Below are positions 31,515 through 42,847 of a stretch of 64,000 nt of DNA, one piece after another; the stretch's first letter is position 1; the number at the start of each line of letters is the position of its first letter. Below the pieces are notes generated by a model. The model searched no databases and was not told the origin of the DNA. It saw only the letters and a program-made list of their open reading frames with translations. Both the position numbers and the translations under genes were made by a program. This stretch comes from Ichthyophis bannanicus (lineage: Eukaryota > Chordata > Amphibia > Gymnophiona > Ichthyophiidae): positions 1,065,760,444 to 1,065,824,443 of the forward strand of contig CM066031.1 of the NCBI GenBank assembly GCA_033557465.1. The letters are read 5' to 3'.

Positions 31515-31900
31515 AAATTTGAGGATTTGAAGTGGTTGGTGATCAATCAAGTTCCCTATAATTTGAGGTGGGGTGAACAGATCTCCAAATTGCAATATAG
31601 GGAACAACGTTGGATTTTCAAATTGTAATCAGTGATTCCTAATGGCCTTAATTCAGAAATAGATTGGTGGACTTTACATTGAAGAGTGGCCTTTTTTGGA
31701 CTAGTTTTCACTCAATTAGATGCCAGACTTAATGAAGTTATTCTATCTGCTGCCCAATGATATTCAGAGATATAAAACCGGAACCGCATATGCAATGAGG
31801 TTACTTTGCTTGAAGAAGAGCTAAGAAGGCACTAAGCTTGAAACACTACATTGTGTTGAAGTACCTGGTCGACTGACGTTTGGAGCATTGCTGATCCTTG
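31447..31900 (+). pseudogene. Penelope-like element C-terminus and 3'UTR, opposite orientation
   Basis: On the plus strand the endonuclease resumes with SRINSQVLTTPMVSHCLQL, then FEDLKWLVINQVPYNLRWG, EQRWIFKL and IPNGLNSEIDWW, the usual end of Penelope-like proteins. After the stop the 3' sequence contains GCTTGAAGAAGAGCT and AGCTTGAAACAC around 31808-31845. So two parts of one protein lie on opposite strands and overlap in the inverted repeat. Confidence 0.7.
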
Positions 31901-32379
31901 ACATAAGTGACTCCAGTGCTGTTTATATGAAGACAAGTTTAATCAGCACGACGAGGAACTTTAATCACCAAGCTAAGTCTAATGCCACAATAATTTCAAT
32001 AAAGAGAGTTGAGAAGGACACACTCATGCAGCTTTCCTTGTGATGTTTTTAGGCCATTGGCCTTTCACAAATTTGATTAAAAAGGAAGGCCTACTACGAG
32101 AGAGGGGAACCTCTCAAGGTAGGCAATCCGACAAAAAAATTTAGTGATCAATTGATTAGTTTTTTAGGTAGGCAAATTATTAAGGAATAATTATGGGGTT
32201 GTCACCTTAATCTAGGAATAATCATGTCCTGGCAATGTCCCAGTTTTCATACATTTTCCTACTTTTTTAATTGGTCTTGTTTTATTTGTTTCTTTTGTGT
32301 GCCCTTTCACTGCCCACTTTTTTAGGAGATATTGGACATTAAGGGGTTGAACTGCAACGATTCCAATAATGTTGACCAC

Positions 32380-32560
32380 AACTGTAGGTATTTCCCTATC
32401 TCCAGAGGCCTTACAATCTAAGTTTGTACCTCAGATAATCAAGAGTTAAGTGGCTTGCCCAAGGCCACAAGGCATGTCAATGGCATTCAAACCCTGTTAT
32501 TCTGGTTCCAGGCTGCCGTCCTAACCACTAGGCTACTCCTCCACTCCATTAAAACCATTT
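32380..32560 (-). mobile_element. CORE-type tRNA-SINE, minus strand
   Basis: The minus strand reads GGAGTAGCCTAGTGGTTAGG (A-box), GGGTTTGAATGCCATTGAC (B-box), CCTTGTGGCCTTGGGCAAGC and CACTTAACTCTTGATTATC. It continues with GATTGTAAGGCCTCTGGAG and ATAGGGAAATACC, an L2/MIR-like 3' part different from the hairpin tail of the copy at 18.1 kb. Confidence 0.7.
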
Positions 32561-32574
32561 CCAACTAGTAAAAA

Positions 32575-33235
32575 GATTGAAATCATCAGCATATATCCGA
32601 TATCACAGAATAAACTCTAAAAACTTTAGAAAAATACAGGTTAAACAACACAGGGAGAATGGAACAGACCCCTCTCACCAGGGCCATCCATTCTGTGATC
32701 TAATTATTAAACTATACACTCTGCTTTCAGTCCTGCAAAAAATGAGGTGAACCAGTTAAGAACTACACCACCATTTCCGTCAATCTATTGATCATAATCT
32801 CATGTGAGATAGTATTTAATGCAACAGATATATTTGAATATAACCATATATAAGACCAATTGGAACCTAAACCCTTAAAGATTTCATCCAACAATGAGAG
32901 TAACAAAGTTTTTGACAGAAACTAAACTGGTAGCTAAAAGATTGCTATCCAGCATGAACTGCTGTAATTGCTATGAGAGTATCAGTTCAATCAGTTTACC
33001 AAAAAAATACTAGAGACTGGACGATAATTACAGCAGTCAGAGGTACCTTTCTGTGGATTTCTCCAACTAGGATGAACATGGGCCTTTTTCAGTAACTCAG
33101 GTAATTCTCCATTCTGTAAAAATTTACTCATGATACAGTTCAAACAGAGAGCAATCTGTTGCCTAAAATGTTTAATCACCCCTATTTTTCATTCATCAGT
33201 TAGACAAGTTTATAGTTTACATGAGCTCTTCCTCA
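32575..33235 (-). mobile_element. Non-LTR LINE reverse transcriptase fragment
   Basis: The minus strand has LQNGELPELLKKAHVHPSWR and CNYRPVSSIFLVN, an RT motif of the CR1/L2 group, and further on a degraded YADDFNLF box near 32580-32610. Stops are abundant. I cannot settle the clade; L2-like is my best guess. Confidence 0.55.
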
Positions 33236-33280
33236 TTTGTTAATGAAAATTGGCACCACCCAGAAGAAACCTGCTGCTAC

Positions 33281-33711
33281 CCTGCTGTTACCTTGTTGCT
33301 TCTCTTGCTCGCTATTGCTGCCTGCTGTACTTGTTTTGTTGCTGTTCCTCTGCCCTTCAGGTGCCTCTACCTGCCCATCAACCGGAACGTACTGCCTCCT
33401 GCCTCCTGACCCCCGGAAGTGACGCGGACGCGTGAAACACGTCCAGGTACCACATCATATTTAAAGATTACCACGGCGGCGTTTCGTGCTGCTCCTGGAC
33501 CCTGCTGTTACCTTGTTGCTTCTCTTGCTCGCTATTGCTGCCTGCTGTACTTGTTTTGTTGCTGTTCCTCTGCCCTTCAGGTGCCTCTGCCTGCCCATCA
33601 ACTGGAACATACTGCCTCCTGCCTCCTGACCCCCGGAGGCACCCCATCATATTTAAAGATTACCGTGGTGATCCAGGTACCCCATCATATTTAAAGATTA
33701 CCGCGGTGCAG
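33281..33711 (+). repeat. Tandem 5' monomers of the L2 LINE
   Basis: A 220 bp unit starting CCTGCTGTTACCTTGTTGC at 33281 repeats at 33501 with very few differences over the first 135 bases. A smaller sub-unit, CATCATATTTAAAGATTACC, occurs three times (33449, 33645 and 33684). Tandem 5' monomers are known in some LINEs, where they act as promoters, so this is probably the promoter region. Confidence 0.8.
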
Positions 33712-34074
33712 TTTTTGCTCCTTGGGCGAGCTCCTTGGGGCGACGACGGGGGTGCTCAGTGCCATCATTCCCCTGCTCTGCCTTGCCTGCCTCCTTTCCT
33801 TGCTATTCTTGCGGTAAGTCTGTTGTCTTTGTTCGGTTCCTCTTTCTCCCTACCCTGCTCCCCCCCTCAATTTGCTGACTTCAATTCCGCCCCTGGTATG
33901 TCTGCCATCCCTGTCTTGTGGGGACACCGTCCACTCTAGTCTGGCCCTGCCCCTCCAGGGCCTGTCGCCCGTAACTTGCTCAATCTTCTCCCATGTCATC
34001 CCTGTCATCCCTGTCCACCGTCCCCAAGTTCCTCCCTTCTGCTTCTCCCACCCACGCTCTGGCTGTCTCTCTCA

Positions 34075-34803
34075 CTTGCCCTCCTTAATTGTCACTCTCT
34101 ACGGGCAAAGACTCACTTAATTCACGATCTTGTCACCCAACACTCCCTTGATGCCCTCTTTATCACCGAATCCTGGGTCCGTGAGGGAGACGACGCTTTG
34201 CTCCACCACTGTCTCCCTCTGGGCTACTCGGCTCTACACACACCTCGCCTCCATCGGACGGGCTGTGGCATAGCCTTCATTTATAAGTCCTCTCTTCTTT
34301 TTTCCCCGGCCACTCCCCCCTCCCTATCCAGAATCTCTCTCTCTTCATTTCGGATCCTCTACCCCCTTGCACTTCCTTCTTATCTACGCCCCCCCCCCTC
34401 GCTTTGCACTGATCTCTGGGACTCCCTGCTCCTGTCTTTATCAGATGCTGCCCTTCTGTCCCCCCCATCTAGTCCTGCTGGCGACTTCAATGCTCACCTG
34501 AGCTCTCCATCCAAGCCTCGCGACAAGGCTCTAGCCTCTCTCTTCCATGATCTCTCCTTTATTCAACATGTGTCCTGTCCGACTCATGTATCCGGCCATA
34601 CCCTGGACCTTGTCCTTACCAGCACCTCTTCCCCTTCTCTGCCCTCCAACATCCGCTCCCTTCCTCTCCCCTGGTCTGATCACTACTGTTTGTTATTCTC
34701 TCTTTCTCTTCCCTCGCCGGCCTCCCCCTCTAGCAACACCTCCTCACAGTTTTTCAGGCGTCACCTCACCCCCCGCACTCTCGACTGTTTCCCCCCCAGC
34801 TGA
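34075..34803 (+). pseudogene. L2 apurinic endonuclease domain
   Basis: One frame contains NCHSLRAKTHLIHDL, DALFITESWVREGDD, GCGIAFIYKSS, GDFNAHLSSPSKP, HVSGHTLDLVLTSTSS and LPWSDHYCLLFSL. These are the N, E, D-N and S-D-H catalytic blocks of LINE endonucleases. A poly-C stretch around 34388-34470 disturbs the middle of the domain. The domain normally nicks the target to prime cDNA synthesis. Confidence 0.85.
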
Positions 34804-35399
34804 CTCCCTTCTTCCTCCCGACTTTGCCTCCCTCACTGTAGACCAGCAGGTAGATTCCTGGTCCTCCACCTTCTCCGCCATGTTCAATACTCTTGCTCCG
34901 CTCCGTCTTGTCATGCTCTGTCCTTCCTCCCACCACCCCTGGTTCCATCCTGAACTTTATCTACTTCATACATATCTTCGCCGTGCCGAGTGTCACTGGC
35001 GGAAGAAACCCTCCCCTTCTTCTTTCTCAGCATTTCGTCAGGCCCAACTCCACTACCAATCTACGATCACTTCCGCTAAGAAAGATTACTATTCACACCT
35101 CATTATCTCATCTTCTAACTCCTCCAGGCGACTATTTCAAGTTCTTAAGTCCCTTTCCTCTCCCTCCACTGCCCCTTCTTCCTCCTCTCTCTCTCTAGCC
35201 CCTAGCCCAACCACGCTCGCCTCCTTTTTCTCTGACAAGGTCTCCTCTCTCTGTTCGTCCTTCTTGGCTTGTCCTTTACCTCTATCCTGCCCCCCCCCAT
35301 TCCTCCCGCTTTCCCCCTCCTTGACTCCCCGCCCGTATCCTACACTTTTCCCCATACCTGGGGTACCTTTAGTCCCGTAGCCTCTCCCGGGCTTATTAA

Positions 35400-36760
35400 G
35401 GCTATATCTTCCTCCCACCAAACCACCTGTCCTCTTGACTCTTTCCCTTCTTCCTGGCTCCTTAACTCGTCACTTCACTTTATTCCATTTGTTCTCACCA
35501 TCCTTAATGCTAGCCTCACTACCGGATGTTTTCCCTCTAGGTGGAAGCACGCCATCGTTTGGCCCCTCCTTAAAAAGTCCACACTAGACCCAGCCGTCCC
35601 GGGTAACTGGCGTCCAGTTGCTAATCTATCATTTCTTTCCAAGGTTCTCGAGAAATTGTTTTTTTCCCAGCTCTCCACCCACCTTGATGCCACTTTCTCT
35701 CCACCCCCGCCAATCAGGATTTCACCCCGGTCACAGCACCGAGACTATTCTTCTGGCACTTCTCTCCGAGATACATCGCTCTCACGATCGTGGTGATCTT
35801 TCCCTTGTTGTTTCTCTGGACCTCTCCGCTGCCTTTGATGTTGTTGATCACCGTACACTCCTATCACGTTTGTCCGATTTGGGTATTTATGGTACAGTCC
35901 TGCAATGGTTCCGTTCTTTTCTTTCCTCCCGCTCCTTCACTGTTCACATGGGCCCTGACGTCTCCCCGTCCTTCCTATTACATTGTGAGGTTCCCCAGGG
36001 CTCTATTCTTGCCCCCCTTCTTTTCAATGTCTTTCTTGCCCCCCTCGCCTTACTCATTCAGCAAACCGGTATTTCTTTCTATATTTACGCTGATGATATT
36101 CTACTGGTTTACCATGTTTCCCCCTTAGCGCTTGACCTTGCCCCTCTCAACAATTGCCTTAATCTCATCGCTTCCTGGTTCAGTCAGAATTTCCTGCACG
36201 TCAACCCGTCCAAGTCCTCCGCCATTTGGTTCTCCTTTCTAAACCCTCCCCCTGACCTGTCCCCCACCATGTCCTCTCTTCCTATTCCTTTGGTCTCTTC
36301 CCTCCGTTATCTGGGTGTTACCCTGGACTCTTTCTTTCCACCAGCACATTTCCTCTGTGGCACGCTCTTGCTTTTTCCATCTCCGCTGAATCAGATCAAT
36401 CCGCCCTTTCCTCTCATCTTCTGCTGTCACCACTCTTGTTGTGTCCCTTGTAATCACCCGGTTGGACTATTGCAACTCTATCCTTGCAGGTCTCCCCTGT
36501 CACCAGTTACGTCATCTCCAGTTAGTTCAGAACACCGCTGCTCGCCTGATCACCTTTTCCCCTGTTTCCGCCCACATCACCCCTTCTCTTCTCTCTCTTC
36601 ATTGGCTTCCAATCAAAGTCCGGTTCATCTATAAACTCCTCACTATCACCCATAAGGTCCTCTTTACCAGCACCCCACAATACCTGGCCGACACCATTCA
36701 TCTTCAGCCTGCCCCCCCGTCTTCTCCGTTCCGCACACGGTAACCGTCTTTTCCTTTTTC
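35400..36760 (+). pseudogene. L2 reverse transcriptase, frameshifted
   Basis: The frame starting upstream has FPSRWKHAIVWPLLKKSTLD and GNWRPVANLSFLSKVLEK. The next frame has the fingers and palm with VVSLDLSAAFDVVDH, CEVPQGSILAPLLFNVFLAP and YIYADDILLVYHVS (catalytic YADD), then SLRYLGVTLDS. A third frame holds the C-terminus with ITRLDYCNSILAGLP, LQLVQNTAARLI and ITPSLLSLHWLPIKVRF. Frame changes near 35710 and 36340-36450 break the gene, but every conserved block is present. Confidence 0.9.
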
Positions 36761-37187
36761 CTTCCCTCCCCCTCCCAGGCCCACCTTGAAAGCACCCGAC
36801 ACTCTGCCTTCTTCTTTCTTGGCCCTGCCTTATGGAACTCGCTCCCTCACTCCCTCCGCATTGAACTCTCCTTTCCGTGTTTCAAAGCTCTCCTAAAAAC
36901 GCACCTTTTCTGCCAGGCTTTTGACCTCCCTCTCCCCACCGATGGCTCTGGTCTCCCCTCGTCTGACACCCCCCCCCAGTCTGCCACTTAGCAACTCCCA
37001 CTCTCAGAACATTCTCTTCTCAACTATTTTCTACTCTTTCTCTATCTCTCTTCTTTCCTATCCTCCATTGGCGTTCCTTTCCTCTCTGTGTCCTTGTAGC
37101 CAACTCATTGTTTTATTGTACACCGTCCTGACGGCTTGCCATGAGCGGTATATCAAACTCTGCCAATAAAGAATAAAGAATAAACCA

Positions 37188-38092
37188 TCAAATCAGATTG
37201 ATTAATCAGAGGTACTTCTGACAGTTCTCTAGAATCGCTGTGAACCATAGACATAGCAAAACACCAAAACCATCACACAATGGCAGGTTTCTCAATAAAG
37301 GAATTAGCTGTCTTGTGCTGACTGTGGCCCACTGAGATACCTTTCCTGATACAGCAGTCAAGGCGCATACTGTACCTACAAGGCCTCTCAGATAGTTCAT
37401 TGACGTCTGTATTCTCATAGTTAAAGCTAAAATATTTTATTTTACTATCTCTGCCTGATAAGATGTCAATCTATCTTCCACGAATTAGAGTCTCCATTTG
37501 TGTTTTGTTCATCACACATTTCTTGTCAAATTAGCCAGCTCCAGCATGTACCAAGAATAATAATTAGAATGGCTGACCCTTTACAAATCATGATGAGAAG
37601 AATTCATGATAACAAGCGACTGGAGGCTTTTTATTTTGGAGGGGCCCAAGCACAACCCAAACTCCACCCTAACTCCACCCCATGCTCCAGCCCATGGGTA
37701 AAGACCCTTCCTGTCTGCCTGCAGGAGATCGGATCCTGATGGGCAAAACAGAAAGGGTCATTGCCATGATCGCAGCAGCAGGCTGCCCACGGGATTCCAT
37801 CCCTCACGGGCAGAAGAAGAGGAGAAGCTGTGATCGCAGCAAAGATTCTTCCTATTCTGCTCAAAGGGACCCAATCTCCCATGGGCAAACAAGAAGGGTC
37901 TTCTCTTCTTCTTCTGCCCACAGAGGATGAGATCCTCATGGGCAGCCTACCACTGCAATGGTGGGATCAGGGCCTGTGTGGCCCACCCCTTTCCAATACC
38001 TATGCACGATAGTATTAATGGAGTAATATGTGAGCTCTGAAAACAGGTCTATATTAGAGAGAATATAATTGCTCTCAAATAGTAGTGGAAAC
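37188..38092. other. No recognised gene
   Basis: The interval has no domain-bearing frame. Between 37690 and 37950 the motif CCCATGGGYAAA or its complement CTCATGGGCA recurs irregularly, suggesting a decayed low-copy tandem repeat. Confidence 0.35.
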
Positions 38093-39024
38093 AGTTATTG
38101 GTTCACGACCCGGACTACTCTAAAATAACAAACTGCCTCACACAAATGACAAGATGGTGTCAAAACAACAACCTCACAATCAACTACAGCAAGACTGCGG
38201 CACTAATCATCACTCGTAACCCAGACTTCATCCACCCACCGGACATCAAGATACAAAATACAACCATACCAATAAAATCGGAAGTAAAATACCTCGGAGT
38301 GACTCTGGACAATGAACTGAACCTCAAGACACACGTAAGCAAAACAATCAAAAATGCATACTACAGAATGAGAATCATCAGAAGACTGAAACCTCTCCTT
38401 GCCACTGAGCACTTCCGTACCGTATGCCAAGCACTAATAACCCCCTTACTGGACTTCTGCAACCCAATCTACCTTGGACTAGCAAAACAAACACTCAAAC
38501 CACTACAACTAGCACAAAACACCGCAGCCCGCATAATATCTGGATCAACAAGACATGAACACATCACACCTATTCTGAAAGACTTACACTGGCTCCCAAT
38601 CAGTTCACGCATCAAATACAAAACAATCATAAACATATTTAAGATCAAACAACACACTTCAGCTAACAGCCTGCACACCCTCATACAATCAGACACCAGC
38701 ACACGCCCAAGAAGAAACGGAACCTCCAACTGAGTCAGCACCCCAAGAGACTTCAGAAACACACGCAAGGACACCACAGAAAGAGCACTCTCCTTGGCTG
38801 CACCTACAATCTGGAACAACCTCCCAGACGATCTGAGATCAACAACGGACCTCAAAGACTTTCGCAAACAGCTGAAGACAACGCTGTTCATAGAACACTA
38901 TGGACACGTCACATGATCTAACTACCAGGATCAACCAACATACCTCCCTCCGACCCACTGAAAAGAGAATGTATAACGGCACATGATGTTTCTTAACACT
39001 AAATGTATAAAATAATGTACTATA
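38093..39024 (+). mobile_element. L2-clade LINE, 5' truncated, first part
   Basis: An open frame of 211 residues (38098-38733) is the RT C-terminal half: YSKTAALIITRNP, VKYLGVTLDNELNLKTHVS, ALITPLLDFCNPIYLGL, LQLAQNTAARIISGSTR and ITPILKDLHWLPISSRIKYK. A stop at 38731-38733 precedes the final APTIWNNLPDDLRSTTDL segment in the same general region. It is a separate copy, less pyrimidine-rich than the 33-37 kb one. A CR1 inserted at 39024; the 3' end continues at 41742. Confidence 0.9.
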
Positions 39025-39105
39025 GAAACATAGAAACATAGAAACATAGAAATATGACGACAGAAAAAGACCACATGGCCTATCTAGTCTGTCCTTCCAT
39101 AACAA

Positions 39106-41050
39106 CTACAACAGTCCACTTTTTGCCTTTAGAGATCCTCTGTGTTGGTCCCATGCTTTCTTGAATTCAGTTACTGTCCTCATCTCTACCACCTCCACTG
39201 GGAGACTATTCCACGGATCCACTACTCTTTCCGTAAAGAAATATTTCCGCATATCACTCCTGAATCTATCTCCCTTCACCCTCATCCCATGTCCCCTCGT
39301 AGCAGAACTTGCTTTCAATTGAAAGAGGCTCTCTCCCTGAACATTATGCCACGGAGGTATTTAAACATCTCAATCATATCACCTCTATCCCGCCTTTCCT
39401 CTAAGGTGTACATATTAAGATCCTTAAGTCTGTCCTCATATGCTTTATAATGAAGCCCATTAATCATTTTGGTAGCAACCCTCTGCACCGACTCCATCCT
39501 GTTCACATCCTTTTGAAGGTGCGGTCTCCAGAATTGCACACCATACTCCAAATGAGGTCGCACCAAAGACTTATACAGAGGCATTATCACCTCCTTTTTT
39601 CTGCTAGCCATTCCTCTCCGTATGCACCCAAGCATCCTTCTAGCTTTTGCTGTCGCCTTTTCCACCTGTTTAGCTACTTTAAGATCATCAGACACAACCA
39701 CGCTAGGTCCCGCTCTTCTTTAGTGGACAAAAGTACTTCACCTCCTATACTGTATTGCTCCCTTGGATTGCTGCAGCCCAAATGCATGACCTTACATTTT
39801 TTAACATTAAATCCCAGCTGCCAAATTCTAGACCATTCTTCAAGCTTAGCTAGATCCCTCCTCATGTTATCTACCCCTTCCTGGGTGTCTACTCTATTGC
39901 AGATTTTGGTATCATCCGCAAAGAGGCAAACCTTACCCGACAGCCCTTCCGCTATATCACTAACAAAGATGTTAAAAAGAATTGGACCAAGGACAGATCC
40001 CTGGGGCACACCACTGGTAACATCCTTCTCCTCAGAGTGAGCTCCATTTACTTGTACTCTTTGTCGCCTCCCACCCAACCAATTTCTAACCCAAGCAGTA
40101 ACTTAGGGTCCATCCCTAGGGTGCTCAGTTTGTTTATAAGTCGCCTGTGAGGACAGTGTCAAAGGCTTTACGGAAATCCAAATACACCACATCTAGAGCT
40201 CTCCCTCGGTCCAACTCCCTGGTCACCCAGTCAAAAAAATCAATCAGATTTGTCTGACAAGACCTGCCTCTGGTGAATCCATGCTGCCTCGGATCCTGTA
40301 ATCCGCTGGACTCCAGAAACCTCACTATTTTCTCTTTCAGCAGCGTTTCCAATAATTTACTCACCACCGAAGTTAAACTAACGGCCTGTAGTTTTCAACC
40401 ACATCCTTACTTCCGCTTTTGTGTAAAGGCACCACATGAGCCTCTCTCCAGTCCTTTGGCACCACTCCTGACTCCAACGAGGCATTGAAAAGGTCAGTCA
40501 GTGGAGCTGCTAGAACGTCCCCAAGTTCCCTCAGTATTCTAGGGTGTATCCCATCCGGTCCCATCGCTTTGTCTACTTTAAGTTGAGCTAGTTTCTCACG
40601 AACACAGTCTTCTGAAAATAGTTCAAGATGTCCCTCGCTTCTGTTCCTATTGTGGGCGTTTCTGAGGTCCCGCTCCTGGTTCTTCATCTGTGAACACAGA
40701 ACAAAATATTTGTTAAGCAATTCCGCTTTATCCTTATCAGCTTCTACATATTCCCCCCCTGCACCCTTGAGTCTGACAATACCACTTTTGCTCTTCCTCT
40801 TCTCACTAATATATCTGAAAAATGTCTTATCCCCCCATTTTATTGCATTGGCTATTTCCTCCTCCTTTTGAATCTTTGCCTTCTTGACTACTTTGCTAGC
40901 TTCTCTAAGTTTTTCCAAATACAGATGCTTGTCTTCTGCTCTCTGTGATCTCTTGTATTTCATGAAGGCCTCCCTCTTTTTCTTCACTTTTTCAGCTACT
41001 TCCTTCGAAAACCATAGCGGTCTCCTGTTCCTTTTGCCTTTATTTACCAT
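39106..41050 (-). pseudogene. CR1 reverse transcriptase and C-terminus, frameshifted
   Basis: Successive frames carry VDKAMGPDGIHPRILRELGD and WREAHVVPLHKSGSKDVVEN (41050-40373), then VVYLDFRKAFDTV (40367-40134). The next has PQGSVLGPILFNIFVSD and VCLFADDTKICNRVD with the FADD box (40078-39674), then ARRMLGCIRRGMASRKKEVI and YKSLVRPHLEYGVQFWRPHL (39701-39315), then the tail (39318-39106). About five frameshifts inactivate it. The series is diagnostic of CR1. Confidence 0.9.
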
Positions 41051-41200
41051 TTTAACAAAAAGGTTGGTTGCCCTTAAAAATACCCCCTTTCAGTTTTGCC
41101 CACTGTTTTTCTACATCCCCCAGCTGTTCCCATCCCACTAACGACTCCCTGAGGTATTGGCCCATCTTCGCAAAGTTAGTCTTCCTAAAGTCTAAGATCC

Positions 41201-41740
41201 TCACCTTGGAATGGATTCTAACAGCCTAGTCCTAATACTGAACCACACCATCTGGTGATCACTGGAAGCAAAATGATCTCCCACTACAACATCAGAAACA
41301 CTTTCACCATTCGTAAGCACCAAGTCCAGTATGGCCCCTTCACGTGTGGGGTCTGTTACCAATTGCCTGAATAGTTCTCCCTGTAGAGAATCCAGGATCT
41401 CCTTACTTCTAGATGATACTGCAGCAGGAATGTGCCAATCAACATCTGGCATATTGAAATCTCCTATCAGTAGCACTTCCCCTTTCTTAGCAATGCTGCG
41501 TATGTCTTCAATTAACTCTCTGTCCACCTCGTCCTCTTGTGAGGGAGGTCCGTATATCACTCCAATGCAAATAGATTTCTCTTTCCCTCTTTCTAGTTTA
41601 ACCCACAATGCCTCCTCTCTCCCTTTTAAGCTCTGTAATTCCAAAGCTTTAATAGTAGTTTTTACATATAGTGCCACTCCTCCTCCTCTTCTTCCTACCC
41701 TGTCCTTCCTGAATAAAGTATAGCCAGGTATAGTTCTTAT
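41201..41740 (-). pseudogene. CR1 endonuclease domain, N-terminally truncated
   Basis: The frame reads PGYTLFRKDRVGRRGGGVAL, ICIGVIYGPPSQ, VLLIGDFNMPDVDWH, LVTDPTREGAILDLVLTN and ASSDHQMVWFSI. These are the GGG, GDFN, and SDH blocks of the CR1 nuclease. The first catalytic N and E blocks are missing, because the element starts at 41741. Confidence 0.88.
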
Positions 41741-41741
41741 A

Positions 41742-41940
41742 GTACTATAAAACATGATGTATCATAGCGCACAATGTACATAGCTCAACATAATCAAACA
41801 CACAACACAACATACACACAAGTCACGATATATCCTTCACTGCATGAAAAACACTATCACCCCTTTTGATTGTTTGCTGTGAAACCGACTTGATTATAAG
41901 AAAAAGCGGTATAGAAATACAGTTAAATAAATAAATAAAT
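41742..41940 (+). mobile_element. L2 LINE 3' end, second part
   Basis: After the CR1 target duplication the L2 3'UTR resumes. It ends GAAACCGACTTGATTATAAG and AAAGCGGTATAGAAATAC, then GTTAAATAAATAAATAAAT. It completes the L2 interrupted at 39024. Confidence 0.85.
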
Positions 41941-42234
41941 TGGTGCATACATAGTTCCCCGACCTATAGGGAACTAACAAATGTTTATCTGAATAAGAAA
42001 TGAAAGCAAACTGTTCTGATATGCAGTGTGCACTGTGAATCATAATGAAAAAAACAGTGCAAGAAAAAGATAGATATTTAAATGCAAAACATAATCCAGG
42101 GAACAAATGCTTAGCAAATTACACTATTCAATACCCACTGGTTGGTGAAGGCATTTACAGAACCAGTACACATAGGAAAATAGTTCTGTGCTTGGAGACA
42201 GACGTACACCATCAACCGGAATAGGACCCCACAG

Positions 42235-42443
42235 TAACGTTCCCTCTGAGTAGCCAACAATGTCACTGGCTCGAAGCTACATTCATGTCCTCCACTGATG
42301 TTCTTGATGGTGGGGGGTGATGCCTTCAATTGCAACTGAATTGACTGAAAGTGCAATCTTGAAGTCCCCCCCCCACCCCACCAGCAGGAATAACACTGGT
42401 GGAGGACTCCCATATAGGTTCAAGCAGCTTAGAGGGAACACTG
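42235..42443. mobile_element. hAT-type MITE, GTTCCCTCTAAG family, copy 2
   Basis: The left end reads TAACGTTCCCTCTGAG and the right end on the other strand reads CAGTGTTCCCTCTAAG. CCCCACAG flanks it at 42227-42234 and 42444-42451, a perfect 8 bp target duplication. At 209 bp it is shorter than copy 1 and the interior differs, so it is a separate deletion derivative of the same family. Confidence 0.85.
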
Positions 42444-42647
42444 CCCCACAGTCCAACCATGTCTCCCCATCCAAGCACTACTACCTGGTCTTATAGAACA
42501 GAGCGTCCTAAACCTGTCATGGGGACATCACAGCCAGTCATTTATTCAGGATATCCATGAATAAGCAAGAGAGAACTTTGTGTAGGAAGTGAGTAAAACA
42601 TGGGTAAGACATGACATGGAGTTTTATATTCCATGAAGAAAGGCCAC

Positions 42648-42839
42648 TAGGGATGCACATTTGTAAGGGCGTTCGGTTTGCTAGTGTGCTACCTCATGAA
42701 TTTACATGTGTTAGCTCTAACGTATGTTTAAAATGTTTTATTAAAAGGAATGCGAAAACAAAAAAAAGGTAATAAAATTTGCAAAAAAGGCTAAGTCAAC
42801 GGAAAATGAACCAAAATATTTGCCCTGTGAACATTCCTA
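42648..42839. mobile_element. hAT-type MITE, TAGGRATG family, short copy
   Basis: The 192 bp unit starts TAGGGATGCACATTTG and its other end on the opposite strand starts TAGGAATGTTCACAGG. AAGGCCAC flanks it at 42640-42647 and 42840-42847, a perfect 8 bp duplication. It is related by its termini to the MITE at 28688-29235. Confidence 0.85.
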
Positions 42840-42847
42840 AAGGCCAC

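Larger units (their letters stand above)
33240..37187 (+). mobile_element. L2-clade LINE, near full length
   Basis: It has a 5' region of tandem monomers, an endonuclease, a reverse transcriptase and a 3' hairpin (CACCGTCCTGACGGC and GAGCGGTATATCAAAC) ending in repeated AATAAAG units. The RT shows the L2 pattern, for example KVLEKLFFSQL, QSGFHPGHSTETILLALL and SLDLSAAFDVVDHRTLLSRL. The coding strand is extremely pyrimidine-rich and several frameshifts fall in C runs. No single uninterrupted ORF remains. Confidence 0.9.
39025..41741 (-). mobile_element. CR1 LINE inserted in an L2, 5' truncated
   Basis: The 2.7 kb minus-strand element is bounded by GTACTATA at 39017-39024 and 41742-41749, an 8 bp target duplication. 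Its 3' end reads GACAGACTAGATAGGCCATG, TGGTCTTTTTCTGTC and three TTTCTATG-type octamers, the CR1 tail. Coding parts are endonuclease, RT and the C-terminal region in successive frames. It is 5' truncated inside the endonuclease. Confidence 0.92.

Noticed and set aside
33221..33939. Short frames in the L2 5' monomers
   Set aside because: They repeat with the monomer and lie in different phases from the endonuclease; treated as untranslated leader.
37690..37950. Irregular repetition of CATGGGCA-like words
   Set aside because: Unit length and order are not consistent enough to define a tandem repeat by eye.
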